DNA of 64,000 bases, from contig OX393549.1 of NCBI GenBank assembly GCA_947650365.1, positions 86,500,108 to 86,564,107 on the forward strand, written 5' to 3'. This document shows, piece by piece, positions 10,769 to 20,694 of this stretch. The notes under the pieces are model-generated. The model saw only the letters and a program-made list of their open reading frames with translations, searched no databases and was not told the origin of the DNA. This stretch comes from Chamaelirium japonicum (lineage: Eukaryota; Streptophyta; Magnoliopsida; Liliales; Melanthiaceae). Numbering within the stretch: position 1 is the stretch's first letter; the number at the start of each line of letters is the position of its first letter. The position numbers were made by a program, and so were the translations under genes.

Positions 10769-12313
10769 TGATGTGGAACAGTGTGTGCGACAGGAAATTC
10801 AAAGACTCGTTGAGCCGCGACAGGGTCGCTTGTTGCTCCGAGTCGAAACAGGAAGTTGATTTAAACAAATAATCTGGCTAATGGTTTTAGCAAAGCATAA
10901 CAGGCATGCAAGCAGGTATCCCAATCTAAATTAACCGAACAACTAATACTTAGTTATATCAGCAGAATTCCACATGCAATGTCAAGGATAGTAGCAAACA
11001 GGGTAACCAGAATCTCACAACTCACCATTCAAAGTGGGCAGCAGCTTTGCATAGATAAAATATAAGATAATTGATCATTGGTGCCACCATCCGATATTGA
11101 CCGGGGAAAGAAACTCACCTACTGAGGATTGTGGGGAACCTCAGGGATCTCAACTGGTGGAGGGGTCGAAGTCGATGCGGTGTCCTCAGGTTGAGCCGGG
11201 GCTTGAGCGAGGGCCCGAAGGGCTAGCACGTTGGGATGTACGGGCGCGCCGGGATGCCACCGTTGATGGTTCTCCGAGATGCCCAGTCGTGCTTCCGCGT
11301 CTTTGGCGACGAGGTAGGTGATGCGATCCACGTAATCCTTCACGCTCTCGCCGGCGTTGAACCGGAAGTCGAGGAAAGGAGACTGGATGTCGAGGAAGCC
11401 GTCTTCGTCGTCGATCAGGCCGTGATCAACATCGGGATCCGCCATGCCTTCATACCGAGGGGGAGGGGCTTTGCTAGGGTGGAGAGATAGGGGGTGTTGG
11501 GGCTGTTGCCCGGAGGAGGAGGACGGCAGCGGTGGTGGGGCACGGGAGGGGTTTGGTTAGCAGGGGGAAGGGGTTTCGGGTGGGCCGCAGGGAAGGGGGA
11601 GGGAGTGGGGAATCAGGCGACAGGGGAGGTAGGGCCGGCTGGGTCGCAGGGGGGGAAAGGGAGGGGTGGGGTTCGGTCCGGTCGGGTAGCAGGTGGGGAA
11701 GGGGGGGAATCGGGGTCGGGCACGGGTCGGGTTGGGCCTGGTTCGCGGGAGAGGGAGGGGAAGAGAGAGAGGCGGGGGTGGAGGGGTCGGGTTGGGTCTG
11801 GTTCACGGGAGAGGGAGGGGGAGAGAAAGAGGCGGGGGTGGAGGGGTCGGGTGGGCGAGAGAAAGGGAGGGGCAGGGTCGGGTCGGCTGGGGGTCGGGGA
11901 CGGGAAGGGAGAGGTCGGGGGAGAGAGAGAGAGGGAGGGCAGGGTCGGCGGCTAAGAGGAGGCAAAAGAGGGAGGGAGAGGACTAGGGTTTCACACACTA
12001 GCCTGAACCTAGGATTTCACACGCCTAGGGTTTGGGTTTGGGTTTCACACACCTCGCCCTGATTTCGCTCGACACAAGTGAGGAGGAAAACATAAATTTC
12101 TTTGTTCATTGCATACTGAAGAGAAAAATGAAAGGCCTATAAATAGGCTTACAACGACAGACGAAAAGGCCCACTAATCGAGGTGGGACTAAAAGTGCAC
12201 AAACCAAATAATGAAACAGAAAAAACAGTAGCCAACATGGCTAGAACCACATGCTCAGATGTCGCCTCCTGCGCTGGTACACTCGCCAGGGTCGAGGCTC
12301 GATGTCCCCATCA
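10769..12313 (-). repeat. 3' LTR of the chromovirus
   Basis: It starts (plus strand) TGATGTGGAACAG and ends GTCCCCATCA, and nearly matches 17152-18690. Because the coding strand is minus, this left copy is the 3' LTR. It contains a CT-rich block and a second copy of the 108-codon LTR frame (11445-11119). Confidence 0.93.
11119..11445 (-). CDS. 108-codon ORF inside the 3' LTR, unknown function
   Basis: It starts MADPDVDHG and contains the segments GFLDIQSPFLDFRFNAGES and YVDRITYLVAKDAEARLG, then a Pro-rich tail. The copy in the other LTR differs at four residues, from six base changes, so the frame was open when the element inserted. I do not recognise the family. The composition is that of an ordinary soluble protein and not of low-complexity sequence, unlike the other open frames in this LTR. 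A near-perfect plant splice donor (AG|GTGAGT) follows directly after its stop codon. It may be a captured host exon or an accessory retroelement frame. Confidence 0.45.
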   Translation of the reverse strand: MADPDVDHGLIDDEDGFLDIQSPFLDFRFNAGESVKDYVDRITYLVAKDAEARLGISENHQRWHPGAPVHPNVLALRALAQAPAQPEDTASTSTPPPVEIPEVPHNPQ

Positions 12314-15300
12314 TTCTCCCCAGGTGGGAGAGAGCTCGACTCCGTCGAGTGAGGATCTGCAAAACTCTCGTACTGCTCCAAGGTGTCAGGATCCAACTGC
12401 TGAAGGTCGCTACGGTCAACCCAGGTGTCATCAGAGGCGGGTTTTCCCTTCCAACGGATCAGATACCGTCGGGTGCCACCGTCCTTACCGGACACAATCT
12501 CATCATCCACAATTTTATCTATTTTTTCTGCTGCATAATGTGGGGGAATTTCTGGAAGTGGGGGTAGGGAGGGACTCTCAGAAAATGGGTCTTGGGAAGG
12601 CTCACCTATGAGGGGATTATTAGGGTTAAAATCAGGACCCTTGTAGGCCACTAGGTCCTCGATATTGAAGGTGGAACTGATGCCGAAATCTCCAGGGAGA
12701 TCTACAACATAGGCATTGTCATTCAGCTTCTTTAAGATTTGGAAAGGGCCCGCACTGCGTGCATGCAGCTTTTTAACAGTTCCCGAGGGAAACCGTTCCG
12801 GACGGATCCAGACCATTACATAATCACCCATATTAAATGTTTTAAATCTTTTCCTGAGATCAGCTCGCAGCTTATAGGTAGCATTACTCTGCTCAATTTT
12901 ATCTTTGATTTCCCTGTGTAGTTCCTGGACATGCGATGCAAATGCGGATGCTGACTCAGAGACTTGATGATAGCTAGCCATGGGGATGAGATCTATAGGT
13001 TACCTAGGCTTAAAACCATGCACAATTTCATGGGGACTCAAACCAGTGGTCCTATTAACAGATGCATTGTATGCAAATTCAGCGATGGACAATTTTAGAT
13101 CCCAAGTCCCAACATGCTCACCTACCAAGGTGCGCAAAAGGTTTTCCAGACTTCGATTCACTACCTCGGTTTGGCCATCAGTTTGTGGGTGGAAAGCGGT
13201 AGAAAACTGGAGCTTAGTGCCCAACTTGTGCCACAGGGTTTTCCAGAAAAAACTGGTGAACTTGACATCTCTATCAGAAACAATGGTCTTGGGCAGACCG
13301 TGCAATCTGACGATACCGTCAAAGAAGATTTTCGCAACCCTCGAAGCATCAGCTGTTTTGGAGCAGGGTAAGAAATAGGCCATTTTGGAGAACTGATCCA
13401 CGACGACCAGAATCGAGTCGTGTTTCCTTAGAGTCTTTGGAAGGCCCAGTACGAAGTCCATGCTGATATCTTGCCATGGACAATTTGGGACCGGTAAAGG
13501 AGTATAAAGGCTAGTGTTCTGCTTGTGTTGTTTGGCTAGCTGACAGGTGTGACATCTGCCAACATGCCTAGCAACATCGCGCTTCAGACTCGGCCAATAG
13601 AACCGGTACTCGACGGCCTCAATCGTTTTCTCATTTCCGAAATGTCCGGCAAGACCTCCAGCGTGCAACTCCCACACGAGAAACTCACGTAAGGATGTTC
13701 ATGGGATGCACAACTTTCGTCCCCGGAACAGATATCCATCATGCATGAGATAGCCATCAACTTTGGCCAGGGTCCCGTCTCTCAATAACGCATAGGTTTC
13801 GCTAAAGTCGGGACATGACTCATACTCGGCTCTTATCCTAGCAAACCCATCAACTGCCGTGGTTAATTTGGAAAGGATGAACACACGACGGCTGAGCGCA
13901 TCAGCAGCTTTATTCTCAACTCCCGCTTTGTGGCGCAGACTAAAAGTGTAGTCCTGGAGGAACTCGATCCATCGACCATGTCGCGCATTCAGTCTCTTCT
14001 GGGAGTAAATATAACGGAGGGCCTCGTGATCAGAGAAAATAACGAACTCTTGCGGTAAGAGGTAATGTCGCCAATGGCGAAGCGATTGGATCACCGCATA
14101 GAACTCCTTATCATAAGTGGAGTACCTCTGTCGAGTGTCATTTAGCTTCTCGCTAAAATAGGCAACCGGGTGGCCTTCCTGGGAAAGGACTCCACCTATC
14201 CCGAGCCCAGACGCGTCGCAAGCCACTTCAAAAACCTTAGAGAAATCAGGGAGACGCATGACAGGGGCCTCAACAATCCTTTTCTTGATTTCGGTGAATG
14301 CTCTTGTGGCGGCATTAGACCAAGTGAACTCACCCTTCTTCAGACAGTCAGTCACTGGGGCCATGATGGTGCTGAACCCCTTAATGAACCGACGATAAAA
14401 GGTGGCTAGCCCATGGAAGCTTCTGACATCACGAATAGTCTTGGGCTCGGGCCACTCTTCGATAGCTTTGACCTTTTCGGAGTCCGCAGAGACTCCCTCG
14501 ATAGAAACCACAAATCCTAAGAATTAGACTTGAGTTGTGAAAAATGTGCACTTCTTCGGATTCGCATACAGCTCTTCTTTCTTTAATACGGTACAGACTT
14601 GACGCAGGTGGTCTAAATGTTGCACCCGAGATTGACTATAAATAAGTATGTCGTCAAAGTACACCACCAAAAATTTACCCATAAATGGCCGGAGTACTTG
14701 CGTCATTACTCTCATAAAGGTACTCGGGGCGTTAGTCAGCCCAAAGGGCATGACCATCCACTCATATAGTCCATCCTTAGTCTTGAACGCTGTCTTCCAC
14801 TCGTCGCCAGGACGGATACGGATTTGGTGATAGCCACTCTTTAAGTCAATCTTGGAGAAAATGGTAGCTCCGGACATCATGTCCAACATGTCGTCCAGTC
14901 GCGGGATAGGGAAACGATACTTGACTGTTATTTTGTTGATGGCGCGACTATCGACATACATACGCCACGATCCGTCTTTCTTAGGTGTCAGAAGGGCGGG
15001 GACCGCACACGGACTCATACTCTCCTTGATAAAACCCTTTTGCAGGAGTTCATCAACCTGCCTCTTCAACTCTGCGTGTTCAGTAGGGTTCATTCGATAA
15101 TATGGCAGGTTGGGAAGACTTGCCCCAGGGACCAAGTCAATGGCATGTTGTATGTCGCGCATCGGAGGCAGTTGGTCAGGGAGATCTTCAAGGAAAACGT
15201 CAGCAAACTCCCTAAGCACAGGGGTGACTTCGGGGGGAATCGACTGGCCGGAGTCCTTAGGGGTTTCTCTTGCTACTAGGATGATGACAGGGGCTCCCTT

Positions 15301-17004
15301 TTCTACCTCGTGACTCAGCTCTTTGGCACTGACAAAACTAACGCTCTTGGCTTTCTTTGCGGGGGTAGTCATTTGCTCGGCTTGGGCACTCTTGGGTGGG
15401 GAGGGAATCAACTTAACTTTCTTGCCCTCATGTTCAAACAGACACATGTTCGAGCGTCCATAAATGAGAATGTCGTTATCGAAAAGCCAAGGTCTTCCCA
15501 AGATGACTTGGCCCACATCCATGGTCAGGACATCACACCAGATCTTGTCCTGGTAGATGTAGAAATTGATGGGCACTAGGCATCTCTGCTTGACCTCCAT
15601 GGCAATGGAGTTGATCCAAGACACTTGATAGGGACGAGGGTGGGGGACGGCCTTAAGGCCAGTCTTGGCGATGACAGCAGATGATACGGCATTGATGCAA
15701 CTACCACTGTCGATGATGACCTTACAATTTTTATCCCCAATCTTGGTGAACGTGTGGAAAATAGCAGTGCGCCTCCAATCATCCTGATCCTTGGGTTGGG
15801 ATAGCGCGCACCTAACAACTGACACGGTGGGGGACGACGACTGCCTAAGACAACTCAGAATGGCACCGTCATCATCATCATCAAAATCTCCATCTTCTTC
15901 TTCAGCCTGGTAGATGAACTCTGCTTCTCCAGGCTCTACTGCTTCAATGGGGTTGCCATCGACAATGTTGACTCTGACAGGGCTGGGGCAGTTGGCAGCC
16001 ATGTGGCCATACCCTTGACACTTGTAACACTTTGTAAGAGGGCTGACTTTGGAGAAGTCACGCTCGACACTCTTTCCTCGTGCGTCCCTCTCAAAATTCT
16101 TGTTGGGAATGCTGGGCTTAGCTTGAGATGAGTTGGGGTAGGTCCGATTGGAATTGCTAGGGGAAGGCTTTGTGGGGTAGCTCCTAGGGTCAGAATGCCT
16201 GTAGGTGTGACTAGACCTAGAGGCGTCAAGGTCTTGTACTAAAGCGTATGCTCTTTCCAATTCCGTGACATCTCTGGCAAGGAGCTCATTCCTTAGGTCT
16301 TCCCTCAGGCCAGACCGAAAACGGGAAAGGACTTGGACAGGCGTCTCGGTCCCAAGGACGTTGCAACGAGTGAGGAACTCATCAAATTTGGCAACATAGT
16401 CCTTCGCCGATTTGCTACCTTGGGTAAACTGGTGCCATTGGTCTAACAGTCGTGCCTGATACGACGGTGGCACATACTTACCCTTCAGCTCATTTTTCAT
16501 GGCGACCCAAGTATCGATCGGGTCCTGGGTTCGCACAACTCTCAAGGCTTCCACATTGGTCCAATATTGGCTCGCGGGTCCGCTGAGCTTCATGGCTGCG
16601 AAGCGGACCTTTCTAACCTCAGTTAAAGGATACCACGTGAAATAACGATCCATGGACTGGAGCCAATCCAGGAAAAACTGGGGATCGTGTCTACCATCAA
16701 AGGATGATACCTCTAACCGGATACTCCGAAGGTACTGATCATCGGGGTCCTGATTGTTCTGCCAGTTGGCCGGGTGCCCTTGAGGGGGATTGGGAAATTC
16801 AACATGCGGATCAGTCCGCGCTTGTTCCATCCGGTCTAACCGGGCATTGGTGTCGCGCTGATACACGGCGAGGTTTTGGTTCATGGCGGTTATGCCTTGG
16901 GTCAACTCGGCAAGTGCTCTAGTCAGGGCCTCGGGATCCATACTGTAGTTGTCCGACTCGCTAGACTCTCCTAATAGATATGGCCTACCCCTTCGGGTTG
17001 GCAT
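12241..17004 (-). pseudogene. chromovirus gag-pol polyprotein, three in-frame stops
   Basis: From 17004 the frame encodes gag with a zinc knuckle (KCYKCQGYGHMAANC), an aspartic protease (VIIDSGSCINAVS), reverse transcriptase (VVYFDDILIYS), RNase H (EVACDASGLGIGG, IFSDHEALRY), integrase with an HHCC finger (HTCQLAKQ) and catalytic segments DISMDFVLGLP and SDRDVKF, and a C-terminal chromodomain (YLIRWKGKPASDDTWV). The frame is interrupted by stop codons at 14524-14526 (RT/RNase H border), 13699-13701 (before the integrase) and 12997-12999 (before the chromodomain linker), all in one reading frame over about 1588 codons. There is no frameshift. At least one stop (TGA at 13699) fits a C-to-T change. 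Active relatives copy RNA into DNA and insert it, with the chromodomain guiding integration to heterochromatin; this copy cannot do so by itself. Confidence 0.9.
12314..12324 (-). promoter_or_regulatory. polypurine tract of the chromovirus
   Basis: On the minus strand the bases CCTGGGGAGAA stand directly before the 3' LTR start TGATGGGGAC. This is the expected site for plus-strand DNA priming. Confidence 0.6.
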
Positions 17005-17136
17005 GCAATGACAACACCCAAAATGATGCTAATGATTTTTATTTTTATTTTTTTTTTGAAACTTAATGCACCAGAACTAAGATGAATGCAAGTTGCAGGA
17101 TCAGGTATAGAATGCAAATGACCTAGCTCTAACCAT

Positions 17137-17148
17137 GCTCTGATACCA
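17137..17148 (-). promoter_or_regulatory. primer-binding site, initiator Met tRNA type
   Basis: On the minus strand TGGTATCAGAGC lies three bases after the end of the 5' LTR. It is complementary to the 3' end of plant initiator Met tRNA and sets the element's orientation. Confidence 0.9.
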
Positions 17149-17151
17149 AAA

Positions 17152-18690
17152 TGATGTGGAACAGTGTGTGCGACAGGGAATTCAAAGACTCGTTGAGCCA
17201 CGACAGGGTCGCTTGTTGCTCCGAGTCGAAACAGGAAGTTGATTTAAACAAATAATCTGGCTAATGGTTTTAGCAAAGCATAACAGGCATGCGAGCAGGT
17301 ATCCCAATCTAAATTAATCGAACAACTAATACTTAGTTATATCGGCAGAATTCCACATGCAATGTCAAGGAAAGTAGCAAACAGGGTAATCAGAATCTCA
17401 CAACTCACCATTCAAAGTGGGCAGCAGCTTTGCATAGATAAAATATAAGATAATTGATCATTGGTGCCACCATCCGATATTGACCGGGGAAAGAAACTCA
17501 CCTACTGAGGATTGTGGGGAACCTCAGGGATCTCAACTGGTGGAGGGGTCAAAGTCGATGCGGTGTCCTCAGGTTGAGCCGGGGCTTGAGCGAGGGCCCG
17601 AAGGGCTAGCACGTTGGGATGTACGGGCGCGCTGGGATGCCACCGTTGATGGTTCTCCGAGATGCCCAGCCGTGCTTCCGCGTCTTTGGCGACGAGGTAG
17701 GTGATGCGATCCACGTAATCCTTCACGCTCTCACCGGCGTTGAACCGGAAGTCGAGGAAAGGAGACCGGATGTCGAGGAAGCCGTCTTCGTCTTCGATCA
17801 GGCCGTGATCAACATCGGGATCCGCCATGCCTTCATACCGAGGGGGAGGGGCTTTGCTAGGGTGGAGAGATAGGGGGTGTTGGGGCTGTTGCCCGGAGGA
17901 GGAGGACGGCAGCGGTGGTGGGGCACGGGAGGGGTTCGGTCGGCAGGGGGAAGGGGTTTCGGGTGGGCCGCAGGGAAGGGGGGGGAGTGGGGAATCGGGC
18001 GGCAGGGGAGGTGGGGCCGGCTGGGTCGCAGGGGGGGGAAAGGGAGGGGTGGGGTTCGGTCCGGCTGGGTAGCAGGTGGGGAAGGGGGGGAATCGGGGTC
18101 GGGCACGGGTCGGGTTGGGCCTGGTTCGCGCGAGAGGGAGGGGAAGAGAGAGAGGCGGGGGTGGAGGGGTTGGGTTGGGTCTGGTTCGCGGGAGAGGGAG
18201 GGGGAGAGAAAGAGGCGGGGGTGGAGGGGTCGGGTGGGCGAGAGAAAGGGAGGGGCAGGGTTGGGTCGGCTGGGGGTCGGGGACGGGAAGGGAGAGGTCG
18301 GGGGAGAGAGAGAGAGGGAGGGGAGGGCCGGCGGCTAAGAGGAGGCAAAAGAGGGAGGGAGAGGACTAGGGTTTCACACACTTGCCTGAACCTAGGGTTT
18401 CACACGCCTAGGGTTTGGGTTTCACACACCTCGCCCTGATTTCGCTCGACACAAGTGAGGAGGAAAACATAAATTTCTTTATTCATTGCATACTGAAGAG
18501 AAAAATGAAAGGCCTATAAATAGGCTTACAACGACAGACGAAAAGGCCCACTAATCGAGGTGGGACTAAAAGTGCACAAACCAAATAAAGAAACAGAAAA
18601 AACTGTAGCCAACATGGCTAGAACCACATGCTCAGATGTCGTCTCCTGTGCTGGTACACTCGCCAGGGTCGAGGCTCGATGTCCCCATCA
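17152..18690 (-). repeat. 5' LTR of the chromovirus
   Basis: Near-identical to 10769-12313. Reading on the minus strand from 18690, a TATA-like CTATTTATAG lies near 18512-18521, so U3 is short (about 200 bp). The rest is a long R-U5 leader with AAACCCTA-type boxes, a CT-rich block (18370-17880), the 108-codon frame (17828-17502) and a strong splice donor. The right target duplication TCTAT is at 18691-18695. Confidence 0.93.
17502..17828 (-). CDS. 108-codon ORF inside the 5' LTR, unknown function
   Basis: This is the copy that a transcript started in the 5' LTR would carry. The start codon at 17828 follows the CT-rich leader, and the stop is directly followed by AG|GTGAGT on the minus strand (about 17501-17494). 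The protein is acidic at the N terminus (MADPDVDHGLIEDEDGF), has a compact middle (FNAGESVKDYVDRITYLVA) and a Pro-rich end. It differs from the 3' LTR copy at four residues. The gag start lies about 500 bp downstream. It would be translated before gag, or skipped by splicing. No family was recognised. Confidence 0.5.
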   Translation of the reverse strand: MADPDVDHGLIEDEDGFLDIRSPFLDFRFNAGESVKDYVDRITYLVAKDAEARLGISENHQRWHPSAPVHPNVLALRALAQAPAQPEDTASTLTPPPVEIPEVPHNPQ

Positions 18691-19044
18691 TCTATACTAG
18701 GAGTCAAACATGGAACCTCTCCATCAAAGGAGAGACGAAGTACCACCTTGCCAAGATCGAGCCCGTTGGTTATACAAATGAATCTAATGCACCATTACTA
18801 GTCAATTTTTCATTGATAAAAAAACTAAGATTTTTTCCTATTTTTTTTAGGGATTCTAAAGAAGGCAACACTCTTCTCCACCTTACGCATCTTGATTTTC
18901 CTATCGTGTTTCCTTTCGCTCTGCGAAAAATACTATTCAGTCAAAAGGTTTTCCCGATTTTGCTCAGCTTGATTTATATGGCAGCATATGAGTAGTGGTT
19001 GAATCTCACTAGTGACATTTAAACCTCTTACACTACCACTCATA

Positions 19045-20202
19045 CTGTGGGGGGTTCTGAATCGAACCGGGCGGTTCGGGTGGCAAGCACAATCCAACAA
19101 GCCAAGTAAAGACAGACCGGGAATTACGTGGAAAACCCCTTCTCAACGACGAAGGGGAAAAAGCCACGGGTGGGGCAAGAATGCACTAAGACTAATATTT
19201 CGGTTACAATCTCTCACCTTAACCCCAATTACATACCCTGAGGTCCGGTCTCCTAAACTACCGACCTCTGTAATTTCACTCAGTCTACCGACCGCTGCGG
19301 ACAGCGTCTGTCTGCAGGTCGCTTGCAAACAGTGTCTGGCTGCTGACCGACCGACCTCCGCAGACAGACTCTGGGTGCAGACCGACCGATCTCCGCAGAC
19401 AGCCTCTGGGTGCAGACCGACCGATCTTCGCTGACAGCCCCTGGGTACAGACCGACCGATCTCCGCAGCTCCGCAAATTCTGGGACGAAACGGGCAGCGT
19501 GTCCTCCAGAATTCCTCCTCCTCTTTGCTGAAGGGGTAGGTCCCCTTTTATAGTGGCGGGGTGACGGTTACGGCGCTCCGCAAAAATCGGGCGGTTGGCG
19601 TGTCCCCGTAATGAGCTCAACCGCCGCGGTGACGTAGCGTGCGGTTGACACCTGGTCACTTTGGCTCGGAAATCGCGGAGCGTCATTAGCACTGCGAGAC
19701 CTCCGTGTTCGACTGCTTCTTCACTCCTCGGCTCGTTACACGTCCCATCGAGAGGGGGGGGTGTGCCTCCTTGGTGACCGAACGACCGGCCCCCCCCTCC
19801 TTTGGCTACATGCCGACCGAGGAGAGAGGGGGGGGGGTGCCTCCTTGGTGACCGACCGACCGGCCCCCCCCTGGCTACATGCCGACCCAGGAGAGAGGGG
19901 GGGGTGTGCCTCCTTGGTGACCGACCGACCCCCCCTTTTTCTGGCTACATGCCGACCCAGAGAAAAAAAGGGGGGGGGGGGGGGCTGCTGCCCTCCTTGG
20001 TGACCGACCGACCGGCCCCCCCCTGGCTACATGCCGACCCAGGAGAGAGAGGGGGGGCTGCTGCCCTCCTTGGTGACCGACCGACCGCCCCCCCCCCCCC
20101 CCCCCCCCCCCCTCTGGCTACATGCCGACCCAGGGAGAGAGGGGGGGCTGCTGCCCTCCTTGGTGACCGACCAACCGGCTCCAAAAGGGAATGGTACACA
20201 CA
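19045..20202 (-). repeat. 3' LTR of the Tat-type element
   Basis: It begins (plus strand) TGTGGGGGGTTCTG and ends GGTACACACA. Inside are a 35-bp unit (GACCGACCGATCTCCGCAG...) repeated about four times from 19345, and five copies of a roughly 70-90-bp unit at 19747-20160 in which C-runs and G-runs alternate. Confidence 0.92.
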
Positions 20203-20214
20203 ATACCCCCTCCT
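20203..20214 (-). promoter_or_regulatory. polypurine tract of the Tat-type element
   Basis: On the minus strand AGGAGGGGGTAT abuts the LTR start TGTGTGTACC. Confidence 0.7.
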
Positions 20215-20553
20215 GATCGGACGGTCTTCGGTCCCGCCCGGTCAGGATCACTTCGCCTCGATTTGCGTGCAGCCTCAACTTGCACGCTAGCATCGCCTTG
20301 TGTGCCCACACCGGCTTGCGTGCGCGTCTCGGTTTGCGTGCCCGCCTCAGTTCGGGGCTGTTGCAACTCAAAAACAGCTGTCTGGGTTTTTTCTGATTTT
20401 TCGCCATATGGCGTCGCCGGGCGCCGCCACCTCGCCTCCTCGAAATTCGAACCCATCCAGCTCCAACTTCGTCTATAAATAGGAGCCAGATGGTTCATTT
20501 CTTTCCTCTGCTTCAGATCTTTCCTCTGCGGCTGAAGGTTCATTTGGGAGAAG

Positions 20554-20690
20554 TTTCGCTTGAATACACGCCGAAGACCTGCGTGTCGGTTCACTTGGAT
20601 ACACGTCGAGGACCTGCGTGTCAGCTCGTTTGGATACACGTCGAGTACCTGCGTGTCGGCTCGTTTGGATACACGTCGAGGACTTGCGAC
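20554..20690. repeat. 35-bp tandem repeat upstream of the antisense gene
   Basis: Units starting at about 20554, 20589, 20624 and 20659 share TTGGATACACGTCGAGGACC and are spaced 35 bp. The spacing is not a multiple of three, so the translated versions differ by frame and the repeat was probably not built as protein sequence. Confidence 0.8.
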
Positions 20691-20694
20691 GAAG

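Larger units (their letters stand above)
10769..18690 (-). mobile_element. Ty3/gypsy chromovirus, full length, inactivated
   Basis: Two LTRs of 1545 and 1539 bp flank a gag-pol frame on the minus strand. TCTAT precedes 10769 and follows 18690, an exact 5-bp target-site duplication, and copy B shows the uninterrupted site. The primer-binding site next to the right LTR matches initiator Met tRNA. The domain order is gag with CCHC, protease, RT, RNase H, integrase, chromodomain, which defines a chromovirus. The RT/RNase H wording (RYSTYDKEFYAVIQ, LNARHGRWIEFLQDY) suggests the Galadriel lineage, but that is from memory of family style and not a tree. The polyprotein has three in-frame stops and no frameshift. 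Confidence 0.93.

Noticed and set aside
11474..12062. Long open frames (up to about 176 codons) on both strands of the GC-rich LTR block, and the same at 17798-18439
   Set aside because: They consist of Gly/Arg/Glu or Pro/Ser/Leu low-complexity sequence from a CT/GA-rich leader and are open in several frames at once.
15110..15579. Plus-strand frames opposite the chromovirus gag-pol
   Set aside because: Shadows of the real minus-strand frame.
17137..17148. tRNA gene suggested by TGGTATCAGAGC
   Set aside because: Only the 3' complement is present, at the place of a primer-binding site.
19761..20407. Several frames of 60-162 codons across the poly-C/poly-G array, also at 31028-31673
   Set aside because: Homopolymer and tandem-repeat artefacts inside LTRs.
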